Shown here one piece after another: positions 48,601 to 59,320 of a DNA stretch of 64,000 nt. Each line of letters starts with the position of its first letter. The stretch's first letter is position 1. Below the pieces are notes generated by a model. It was not told the DNA's origin. It saw only the letters and a program-made list of their open reading frames with translations, and made no database searches. Source of the DNA: Owenia fusiformis. Lineage: Eukaryota > Annelida > Polychaeta > Sabellida > Oweniidae. Where the stretch lies: assembly GCA_903813345.2 (NCBI GenBank), contig CAIIXF020000002.1, positions 11,182,150 through 11,246,149 on the forward strand, written 5' to 3'. The position numbers were made by a program, and so were the translations under genes.

Positions 48601-50112
48601 GCTGTACATCGCACTGGTAGCAGCGACTAGTTAGATATATTGTGAGACGTTTATGTATATATTTTTACGTTTGCCAAAGGAGGGATGTATCGATTGACTT
48701 CTCTGTTAGGGGGATATATAATATCCAATTCGTCTCAAATCGCTTATGCAATTTGCGCTCTTGACGAAATGTCAATTTTCCAACCAGTCGCACGTCACAC
48801 TGGTACATGCAAATCCTTTGCAATTTGTGAGACGTTTGAGTATATAGTTTGGAGTATGCTCTTGAATGGATTTAATGAATGATGTTCCCTTTCGTGATAT
48901 ATTTTATATCTAATTCGTCTTAAATCTATGATGCAGTTTGTGCTCTGGAATAAATGTCAATTTTCGGACCAGTCGTACGTAACGCTGGTGGCAGCATGAT
49001 ATTTGTTATTTTATGAGATGTTTCAGGATCCATTTTTACATTTGCCCTACCGAGAACTTGTTGATCGGTCATTCTATTCGTGAGATATTGAGTATCTAAT
49101 TTGTCATACAAGTCTGATTTACTTTGGGCTATGTACGGAATGTCAATTTTCGGACCAGCTGTACATCGCACTGGTAGCAGCGACTAGTTTGATATATTGT
49201 GAGACGTTTATGTATATATTTTTACATTTGCCAAAGGAGGGATGTATCGATTGACTTCTCTGTTAGGGGGATATATAATATCCAATTCGTCTTAAATCGC
49301 TTATGCAATTTGCACTCTTGACGAATGATGTTCCTGTTCGTGATATATTTTATATCTAATTCGTCTTAAATCTATGATGCAGTTTGTGCTCAGGAGAAAA
49401 TGTCAATTTTCGGACCAGTTGCTGGTAGCAGTGAATAGTTTGATATTTTTGAGACGTTTATGTATATTTTTTAAGATTACCATAGGATGGATGTGTTCAT
49501 TGACTTTTATCTTAGGGAGATATGTAATATCCAATTCGTCTTATGTGTTCATTGACTTTTCTGTTAGGGAGATATAGAATAACCAATTCGTCTTAAATCG
49601 CTAATGCAGTTTGCGCTATACACGAAATGTCAATTGTCAATTTTCCGACCAGTCGTACGTCACAATGCTACTAGCCAGTCCTTTGCTATTTTGTGAGACG
49701 TTTCAGTATATATTTTGCATGCTCTTGAATGGATTTAATGAATGATGTTCCCAATCGTGATATATTCTATATCTTATTCGTCTTAAATCTCTGCACCGAC
49801 TAGTTTTATATTTTGTGAGACGTTTATCTATATATGTTTACGTTTGCCAAAGGAGGGATGTATCGATTGACTTCTCTGTTAGGGGGATATATATTATCCA
49901 ATTCGTCATAAATCGCTTATGCAATTTTCGCTCTTGACATAATGTCAATTTTCCCACCAGCCGTACGTCACACTGGTAAATGCCAGTCCTTTGCAATTTT
50001 GTGAGACGTTTAAGTATATATTTTCGAGTACGCTCTTGAATGGATTTAATGAATGATGTTCCCGTTCGTGATATATTTTATATCTAATTTTTCTTAAATC
50101 TCCGATGCAGTT
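39604..50112 (+). repeat. satellite core, plus orientation, ~558 bp higher-order repeat
   Basis: About 18-19 higher-order units in A-B-C order (for example units starting near 40580, 41140 and 41705). Units at about 40330-40630 and 40890-41190 are nearly identical to each other and to 62148-62441. Homogeneity is high to about 49320; from there to 50112 monomers are truncated and rejoined (deletions near 49325, 49420 and 49795), marking the junction with the next array. Confidence 0.93.
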
Positions 50113-51855
50113 TTAACCAGCTGCAGGACAAGCGAACATACTGACACTGAACCACCAATCCTTTCGGGTTAAACCAAATTATGATTCATGAATATTGTCA
50201 TTCATCTTATATCAGTTTTTAAATTTAAAAAAAGCATAGCACTGACCAGGAATTGAATCATAGCTATTTGCATGACAGGCGGGGATACAACTACTGAACC
50301 ATCATTCCCTTCAGGTTAAGCTATATTTTAATTCATAAATATTGTAATTCATCTTATGTCCGTTTTTGAATTTAAAAAAAATACATTGCACTGGCCAGGA
50401 ATCGAATCATAGCCAGCTGCATGACAGGCCAGCACACTTCCACTGAACCATCAGTGTCTTCAGGTTAAATTAAATTATGATTCATGAACATTGTAATTCA
50501 TCTCATATCAGTTTTAAAATTTAAAATAAACATTACACTGGCCAGGAATCGAATCATAGTCAGCTGCATGACAGGCGAGCATACTACCACTGAAGCACCA
50601 GTGCCTTCAGGTTAAACTCAATTATGATTCATGAATATTGTAATTCATCTTGTGGTAGTTCTTGAATTAAAAAAAACACATTGCACTGACCAGGAATCGA
50701 ATCATAGCCAGTTGCATGATAGACGAACATACTTGTTATATTGTAATTCATCTCATATCAGTTTGAAAATTAAAAAAAACAAACATAACACTGGCCAGTA
50801 ATCGAATCATAGTCAGCTGCATGACAGAAGAGCATACTACCACTGAAGCACCAGTGCTTTCGGGTTAAATTAAATAATGATTCATGAATATTGAAATTCA
50901 TCTTTTGACAGTTTTTGAATTTAAAAAATATTGCACTGGCCAGGAATCGAATCATAGCCAGCTGCATGACAGTTGGGCATACTACCATTGAAGCACCAGT
51001 GCCTTCAGGTTAAACTCAATTATGATTCATGAATATTGTTATTCATCTTGTGGTAGTTCTTAAATTTAAAAAAACACATTGCACTGACCAGGAATCGAAT
51101 CATAGCCAGCTGCATGACAGGTGAGAATACTACCACTGAACCACCAATGCTTTCGGGTTAAACTAAATTATGATTCATGAATATTGTCATTCATCTTATA
51201 TATTCAGTTTTTAAATTTAAAAAAAGCATAGCACTGACCAAGAATCGAATCATAGCTAGTTGCATGACAGGCGGGGATACAACTACTGAACCACCATTCC
51301 CTTTAGGTTAAACTATATTTTAATTCATAAATATTGTAATTAATCTCATGTCAGTTTTAAATTTTAAAAAAAACATTGCTCTGGCCAGGAATCGAATCAT
51401 AGCCAGCTGCATGACAGGCGCGCATTCTACCGATTAACTATCAGTGCCTTCAGGTTAAATTAAATTATGATTCATGAATATTGTAATTCATCTCATATCA
51501 GTTTTAAAATTTAAAAAAAACATTACACTGGGCAGGAATCGAATCATAGTCAGCTGCATGACAGGCGAGCATACTACCACTGAAGCACCAGTGCTTACAG
51601 GTTAAACTCAATTATGATTCATGATTATTCTAATTCATCTTGTGGTAGTTCTTAAATTTAAAAAACACACTGCACTGGCCAGGAATCGAATCATAGCCAG
51701 CTGCATGATAGGCGAACATACTTCCACTGAAGCACCAGTGCCTTCAGGTCAAACTAAATTATGATTCATGAATATTGTAATTCATCTTATGTCAGTTTTC
51801 AATTTAAAAAAACATTGTACTGGCAAGGAATCGAATCATAGCCAGCTGCATGACA

Positions 51856-52220
51856 ACTTAAACAAAGCCAGTTTATTAATAATATGTCATGACCCTTGGT
51901 AGTCTTAACGGACACTACTTAGTATAATCTACTGTACTAAAGCTAGTAATATTTAGACTATGACCATCTATATTCTTTGTCATGTTGTGTCTACTACCAT
52001 ATACTAGTATGTATTTATTCACATATACTAGTGGGTCTAGTGGCATTATTACGGATGGTGGGAGGTCCTCCATCTATCTAAGTAATATATGGAGGACTTC
52101 CCACCATCCGTGGGCATTACACATTTATATTTCATTTTTGTACTTAAGTAGTTTGTAGTTATTTGTATGCTTTGTATATGACCCCTGATGGGGATTGAAA
52201 TACAATAAAGCTAATAAATT
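51856..52220 (+). mobile_element. 365-bp insertion in the tRNA-like array, retroposon-like with internal hairpin
   Basis: Flanked by TGACA at 51851-51855 and 52221-52225; the interrupted unit resumes exactly. The 3' end reads CCCCTGATGGGGATTG, then AAATACAATAAAGC and TAATAAATT, resembling the 3' ends of non-LTR elements. A 23-bp inverted repeat with one G:T position (52051-52073 and 52089-52111) lies inside. No coding frame. Could be a LINE 3' UTR fragment or a SINE. Confidence 0.7.
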
Positions 52221-53353
52221 TGACAGGCGATCATACTACCACTGAACCAGCAGTGCCTTCAGGTCAAACTAAATAATGATTCATGAATATTGAAATTCAT
52301 CTTTTGACAGTTTTTGAATTTAAAAAATATTGCACTGGCCAGGAATCGAATCATAGCCAGCTGCATGACTGGCGAGCATAGCATCACTGAACCACCAGTG
52401 CCTCCTGGCTAAACTAAAGTTTGATTCATGAATATTGTAATTCATCTAATGTCCGTTTTTGGATTAAAAAACATTGCACTGGCCAGGAATCGAATCATAA
52501 CCAGCTGCATGACAAGCGAGCGTACGGACACTAAACCACAAATCCTTTCGGGTTAAACCAAAATATTATTCATCAATGTTGTAATTCATCTTATATCAGT
52601 TTTTAAATTTTTAAAAAAGCATAGCACTGGCCAGGAATCGAATCATAGCCAGCTGCATGATAGGCGAGCATACTACCCCTTAAGCATCAGTGCCTTCCGG
52701 TTAAACTAAATTATGATTCAGGAATATTCTAATTCATCTTATGGTAGATCTTAGATTTTAAAAAAAGACATTGCATGGCCAGGAATCGAATCATAGCCAG
52801 CTGGATGACAGGAGCGCATTCTACCGATGAACCACCAGTGTCTTCTGATTAACACTAAATTATGATTCCTGAATATTGTAATTAATCTAATGTCCGTTTT
52901 TGGATTAAAAAAACATTGCACTGGCCAGGAATCGAATCATAGCCAGCTGCATGACAGGGGCACATACTACCAATGAAGTATCAATGCCTTCTGGTTAACA
53001 CTAAATTATTTTCCTGAATATTGTAATTCATCTTATGTCCTTTTTTTAATTAAAAAAACAATGCACTGGCCAGGAATCGAATCATAGCCAGCTGCATGAT
53101 AGGCGAACATACTTCAACTGAAGCAACAGTGCCTTCAGGTCAAACTAAATTATGATTCATGAATATTGTAATTCATCTAATGTCACTTTTTAATTTAAAA
53201 AAAACATTGCACTAGCAATGAATCGAATCATAGCCAGCTGCATGACAGGCGATCATACTACCACTGAACCACCAGTGCCTTCAGATCAAACTAAATAATG
53301 ATTCATGAATATTGAAATTCATCTTTTGACAGTTTTTGAATTTAAAAAGTATT

Positions 53354-53423
53354 GCACTGGCCAGGAATCGAATCATAGCCAGCTGCATGACAGGCGAGCA
53401 TAGAATTACTGAGCCACCAGTGC
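53354..53423 (-). ncRNA. representative tRNA-Gly-like unit of the array (likely not a functional tRNA)
   Basis: Read on the minus strand, most units start GCACTGG and end CCAGTGC, a perfect 7-bp acceptor stem, followed by A (discriminator position), TG and a T-run typical of Pol III termination. The usual A box is TGGTTCAGTGG, matching TRGYNNARNNG; this copy carries one change there (TGGCTCAGTAA-like). The B box GATTCGATTCC differs from GGTTCGANTCC at one position. The length and order of arms equal eukaryotic tRNA-Gly(GCC) without indels. The anticodon position reads GTC (Asp-type) in an otherwise Gly-like body. The T-stem and lower anticodon stem no longer pair, so charging and normal folding are doubtful. 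This is a tRNA-derived repeat with retained internal promoter; transcription is inferred. Confidence 0.7.
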
Positions 53424-56400
53424 CTTCTGGCTAAACTAAAGTTTGATTAATGAATATTGTAATTCATCTTATGTCAGTTTTTAAATTTAAAAAACATTGC
53501 ACTGTTCAGGAATCGAATCATAGCCAGCTGCATGACAGGTGAGCATACTACCACTGAACCAGCAGTGCCTTCAGGTTAAACTAAATTATGATTCATGAAT
53601 TTTTAATTCATCTTATGTCAGTTTTAAATTTAAAAAAACATTGCATTGTCCAGGAGTCGAATCATAGCCAGCTGCATGATAGGCGAACATACTTCCATTG
53701 AAGCAACAGTGCCTTCAGGTCAAACTAAATTATGATTCATGAATATTGTAATTCATCTTTTGACAGTTTTTGAATTTAAAAAATATTGCACTGGCCAGGA
53801 ATCGAATCATAGCCAGCTGCATGACAGGCGAGCATAGAATTACTGAGCCACCAGTGCCTTCTGGCTAAACTAAAGTTTGATTAATGAATATTGTAATTCA
53901 TCTTATGTCAGTTTTTAAATTTAAAAAACATTGCACTGTTCAGGAATCGAATCATAGCCAGCTGCATGACAGGCCCACATACTACCAATGAACCATCAAT
54001 GCCTTCTGGTTAACACTAAATTATAATTCATTAATATTGTAATTCATCTAATATCCGTTTTTGGATTAAAAAAACATTGCACTGGCCAGGAATCGAATCA
54101 CAGCCAGCTGCATGACAGGCCAGCACACTTCCACTGAACCATCAGTGCCTTCAGGTTAAATTAGATTATGATTCATGAATATTGTAATTCATCTCATATC
54201 AGTTTTAAATTTTAAAAAAAACATTACACTGGCCAGGAATCGAATCATAGTAATTTGCATGACAGGCGAGCATACTACCACTGAAGCAACAGTGCCTTCA
54301 GGTCAAACTAAATTATGATTCATGAATATTGTAATTCATCTTATGTCAGTTTTTAAATTTAAAAAACATTGCACTGTTCAGGAATCGAATCATAGCCAGC
54401 TGCGTGACAGGTAAGCATACTACCACTGAACCAGCAGTGGCTTCAGTTTAAAGTAAATAATGATTCATGAATTTTTAATTCATCTTATTTCAGTTTTAAA
54501 TTTAAAAAAACATTGCATTGTCCAGGAATCGAATCATAGCCAGCTGCATGAAAGGCGCACATACTACCAATGAACCATCAATGCCTTCTGCCGGACACTA
54601 GATTATAATTCCTTAATATTGTAATTCATCTAATGGCCGTTTTTGGATTAAAAAAACATTGCATTGGCCAGGAATCGAATCATAACCAGCTGCATGACAA
54701 GCGAGCATACTGACACTGAACCACAAATTCTTTCTGGTTAAACTAAAATATTATTCATCGATGTTATAATTCATCTTATATCAGTTTTTTAAATTTAGAA
54801 AAAAGCATAGCACTGGCCAGGAATCGAATCATAGCCAGCTGCATGACAGGCGAGCATACTACCCCTTAACCATCAGTGCCTTCCGGTTAAACTAAATTAT
54901 GATTCATGAATATTCTAATTCATCTTATGGTAGATCTTAAATTCAAGAAAAAGACATTGCACTGGCCAGGAATCGAATCATAGCCAGCTGGATGACAGGA
55001 GTGCATTCTACCGATGAACCACCAGTGTCTTCTGATTAACACTAAATTATGATTCATGAATATTGTAATTCATCTTATGTCCTTTTTTGAATTAAAAAAA
55101 CATTGCACTGGCCAGGAATCGAATCATAGCCAGCTGCATGACAGACCAGCACACTTCCACTGAACCATCAGTGCCTTCAGGTTAAATTAAATTATGATTC
55201 ATGAATATTGTAATTCATCTCATATCAGTTTTGAAATTTAAAAAAAAACATTACACTGGCCAGGAAACGAATCATAGCCAGCTGCATGACAGGCGAGCAT
55301 ACTAACCCTTAACCATCAGAGCCTTCCGGTTAAACTAAATTATGATTCAGGAATATTCTAATTCATCTTATTGTAGATCTTAAATTTTAAAAAAAGACAT
55401 TGCACTGGCCAGGAATCGAATCATAGCCAGCTGGATGACAGGTGCGCATTCTACCGATGAACCACCAGTGCCTTCAGGTTAAATTAAATTATGATTCCTG
55501 AACATTGTAATTCATCTTATGTCCGTTTTTGAATTTAAAAAAGACATTACACTGGCCAGGAATCGAATCATAGCCAGCTGCATGACAGGCCAGCACACTT
55601 CCAGTGAACCATCAGTGCCTTCAGGTTAAATTAAATTATGATTCATGAATATTGTAATTCATCTCATATCAGTTTTGAAATTAAAAAAAAACATTACACT
55701 GGCCAGGAATCGAATCATAGTCAGCTGCATGACAAGCGAGCATACTACCACTCAAGCACCAGTGCTTTCAGGTTAAACTCAATTATGATTCATAAATATT
55801 CTAATTCATCTTGTGGTAGTTCTTAAATTTAAAAAAAAAACATTGCACTGGCCAGGAATCGAATCATAGCCAGCTGCATGATAGGCGAACATACTTCCAC
55901 TGAAGCAACGGTGCCTTCAGGTCAAACTAAATTATGATTCATGATTATTGTAATTCATCTTATGTCAGTTTTCAATTTAAAAAAAACATTGCACTGGCAA
56001 GGAATCGAATCATAGCCAGCTGCATGACAGGCGATCATACTACCACTGAACCACCAGTGCCTTCATGTCAAACTAAATAATGATTCATGAATATTGAAAT
56101 TCATCTTTTGACAGTTTTTGAATTTAAAAAATATTGCACTTGCCAGGAATCGAATCATAGCCAGCTGCATGACTGGCGAGCATAGAATCACTGAGCCACC
56201 AGTGCCTTCTGGCTAAACTAAAGTTTGATTCATGAATATTGTAATTCATCTTATGTCAGTTTTTAAATTTAAAAAACATTGCACTGTTCAGGAATCGAAT
56301 CATAGCCAGCTACATGACAGGTAAGCATACTACCACTGAACCAGCAGTGCCTTCAGGTTAAACTAAATTATGATTCATGAATTCTTAATTCATCTTATGT

Positions 56401-57915
56401 CAGTTTTAAATTTAAAAAAACATTGCATTGTCCAGGAATCGAATCATAGCCAGCTGCATGACAGGCGCACATACTACCAATGAACCATCAATGCCTTCTG
56501 GTTAACACTAAATTATAATTCCTTAATATTCATTTAATGTCCGTTTTTTGGATTAAAAAAACATTGCACTGGCCAGGAATCGAATCATAAACAGCTGCAT
56601 GACAAGCGAGCATACTGACACTGAACCACAAATCCTTTCGGGTTAAACCAAAATATTATTCATCAATGTTGTAATTCATCTTATATCAGTTTTTAAATCG
56701 AAAAAACATAGTACTGCCCTGGAATCGAATCATAGCAAGCTGCATGACAGGCGAGCATAGAACCACTGAACCACAAGTGCCTTCAGGTAAAACTAAATTA
56801 TGATTCATGAATATTCTAATTCATCTTATGTCAGTTTTTAAATTTAAAAAAAATTGCACTGGCCAGGAATCGAATCATAACCAGCTGCAGGACAAGCGAG
56901 CATACTGACACTGAACCACCAATCCTTTCAAGTTAAACCAAATTATGATTCATGAATATTGTCATTCATCTTATATCAGTTTTTAAATTTAAAAAAGCAT
57001 AGCACTGGCCAGGAATCGAATCATAGCTAGTTGCATGACAGGCGGGGATACAACTACTGAACCACCATTCCCTCCAGGTTAAGCTATATTTTAATTCATA
57101 AATATTGTAATTAATCTTATGTCAGTTTTAAATTTAAAAAAAACATTGCTCTGGCCAGGAATCGAATCATAGCCAGTAGCATGACAGGCGCGCATTCTAC
57201 CGATGAACTGTGCCTTCTGGTTAACACTAAATTATGATTCCTGAATATTGTAATTCATCTTATGTCCGTTTTTGAATTTAAAAAAAACATTGCACTTGCC
57301 AGGAATCGAATCATAGCCAGCTGCATGACAAGCGAGCACACTACCACTGAACCATCAGTGCCTTCAGGTTAAATTAAATTATGATTCATGAATATTGTAA
57401 TTCATCTCATATCAGTTTTGAAATTTAAAAAAACATTACACTGTCCAGGAATCGAATCATAGTCAGCTGCATGACAGGCGAGCATACTACAACTGAATCA
57501 CCAGTGCTTTCAGGTTAAACTAAATTATGATTCATGATTATTATAATTCATCTCATGTCAGTTTTCAATTTTAAAAAAAACATTGCACTGGCAAGGAATC
57601 GAATCATAGCCAGCTGCATGACAGGCGATCATACTACCACTGAACCACTAGTGCCTTCATGTCAAACTAAATAATGATTCATGAATATTGAAATTCATCT
57701 TTTGACAGTTTTTGAATTTAAAAAATATTGCACTGGCCAGGAATCAAATCATAGCCAGCTGCATGACTGGCGAGCATAGAATCACTGAACCACCAGTGCC
57801 TTCTGGCTAAACTAAAGTTTGATTCATGAATATTGTAATTCATCTTATGTCAGCTTTTTAATTAAAAAAAAATATTGGACTGTTCAGGAATCGAATCATA
57901 GTCAGCTGCATGACA

Positions 57916-58446
57916 GACAGGTATGTAGTTTCTCTGGCCTCTCAAAAGGTGACAGGCTTTACTGAATAATACCATCCCTGGGAAGTCTAAATCGATTGAT
58001 GGAACTCATTTCATATTGTTTTATTCAAGTACATCAAGTAATCTTTTGTAATATTGGATAAATATCTGATCAAATAACTCAATCGCCCAGTTTCTGGTGA
58101 CAATACACAATGTATCTAAATTACTCTGATGGATGATTGTCCCACACATGATTTGCAAATCGTTCAGTGAGTGTTGGAAATTCAACCAATGGATGGCAAT
58201 GGCAGTGATAACAGGCAAACATCACAATTCTAGGTTAATTTCGGTTTAATCCAAAATTAAACAATAGCATTTGGAATAAAAAAATAACATAGCATGCCCC
58301 TCTCTTTGGATTTGGAAACCAGAGTTTCTAAATTACCATGTTCAAGTAATACAACACATTGGAAAGAAGCAGATATATTCAAAAAACATGAAAACACGAG
58401 GACTACTTTCCAAGTAGTGTATTTTAAAATCTGTACAATCACCATC
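57916..58446. other. unique sequence between tRNA-like array and 187-bp satellite
   Basis: About 530 bp with no recognisable repeat. Frames at 58021-58218 (minus) and 58294-58506 (plus) are short, without domains, and partly run into satellite. Likely intergenic DNA caught at the array boundary. Confidence 0.5.
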
Positions 58447-58900
58447 ATGTCAATTTTCGGACCAGTCGTACGTAACGCTGGTAGCAGCATGATATTTGTT
58501 ATTTAGTGAGATGTTTCAAGATACATTTTTACATTTGCCCTACCGAGAACTTGTTGATTGGTCATTCTATTCGTGAGATATTGAGTATCTAAGTTGTTAT
58601 ACAAGTCTGATTTACTTTGGGCTATATACGGAATGTCAATTTTCGGACCAGCTGTACATCGCACTGGTAGCAGCGACTAGTTTGATATATTGTGAGACGT
58701 TCATGTATATATTTTTACGTTTGCCAAAGGAGGGATGTATCGATTGACTTCTCTGTTAGGGAGATATATAATATCCAATTTGTCTTAAATCGCTTATGCA
58801 ATTTGCGCTCTTGACGAAATGTCAATTTTCCGACCAGTCGTACGTCACACTGGTACATGCCAGTCCCTTGCAATTTTGTGAGACGTTTAAGTATATATTT
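58447..58900 (+). repeat. satellite, plus orientation
   Basis: Resumes inside an A monomer (ATGTCAATTTTCGGACCAG). Closely resembles 41700-42150 and 62950-63410. Confidence 0.9.
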
Positions 58901-59316
58901 ATAGGATATCCTATGATTTTGAGGAATATCATTTTTATCTACGAGGTGATATTGATATCTGCACGAGAGAGCAAAGCGAACGAGTGGATATATCAATATC
59001 ACCGAGTAGATTAAAATGATATTCTGAAAAAAATCATAGGATGTTCTTATTATCCTACATTTACAAGGAGTGTACTAAATGTATAATATCATTGCAAAAT
59101 GAATTTCATGCCAAATAGAGTCAATTTGGCGGGAAATCAACAAGCGGAGTATATCGTCACAATATCCTCCGCATATTGGGTTTTCCGGAGTATATCGTCA
59201 CGATATCCTCCGCCCGGAGTATATCGTGACGATATCCTCCGGATATTCATTTTGCCCATAAATATCAAATTTATTTTTTAATGTTATTATACATTTAGTA
59301 CACTAAGTGTAGGATA
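58901..59316. mobile_element. compound foldback element in satellite
   Basis: Inserted into TATATATTTTGGAG with ATTT on both sides (58897-58900, 59317-59320). Ends TATCCTA (58907-58913) and TAGGATA (59310-59316) are inverted. It consists of two hairpins: arms 58908-58958 with 58990-59042, and arms 59050-59088 with 59283-59316. The second hairpin encloses three 27-bp palindromes. No coding capacity. Confidence 0.75.
59145..59241. repeat. three copies of a 27-bp near-perfect palindrome
   Basis: CGGAG-T-ATATCGT-centre-ACGATAT-C-CTCCG at 59145-59171 (one change), 59186-59212 and 59215-59241. The symmetric form suggests a protein-binding site or transposition signal within the foldback element. 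Confidence 0.75.
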
Positions 59317-59320
59317 ATTT

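Larger units (their letters stand above)
50113..57915 (-). repeat. tandem array of ~148 bp units containing a tRNA-Gly-like sequence (about 50 copies)
   Basis: The plus-strand motif GGAATCGAATCATAGCCAG recurs about every 143-150 bp, some 51 times, from about 50250 to 57890; a partial unit begins the array at 50113. On the minus strand each unit reads as a 70-nt tRNA-like sequence (see representative entry) plus a ~77 bp spacer. The spacer starts with a T-run (T4-T8) and contains the palindrome ATTCATGAAT. One unit (near 50690) is shortened by ~45 bp. Block-wise variants show multi-unit duplication. Unrelated in sequence to the 187-bp satellite. Confidence 0.92.

Noticed and set aside
50113-57915. 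CRISPR-like array
   Set aside because: Units are ~148 bp with spacers as conserved as the repeats, in an animal genome. The repeat is tRNA-derived.
50113-57915. Cluster of functional tRNA-Gly or tRNA-Asp genes
   Set aside because: The T-stem and part of the anticodon stem do not pair and the anticodon does not match the body type. I kept it as a tRNA-like repeat.
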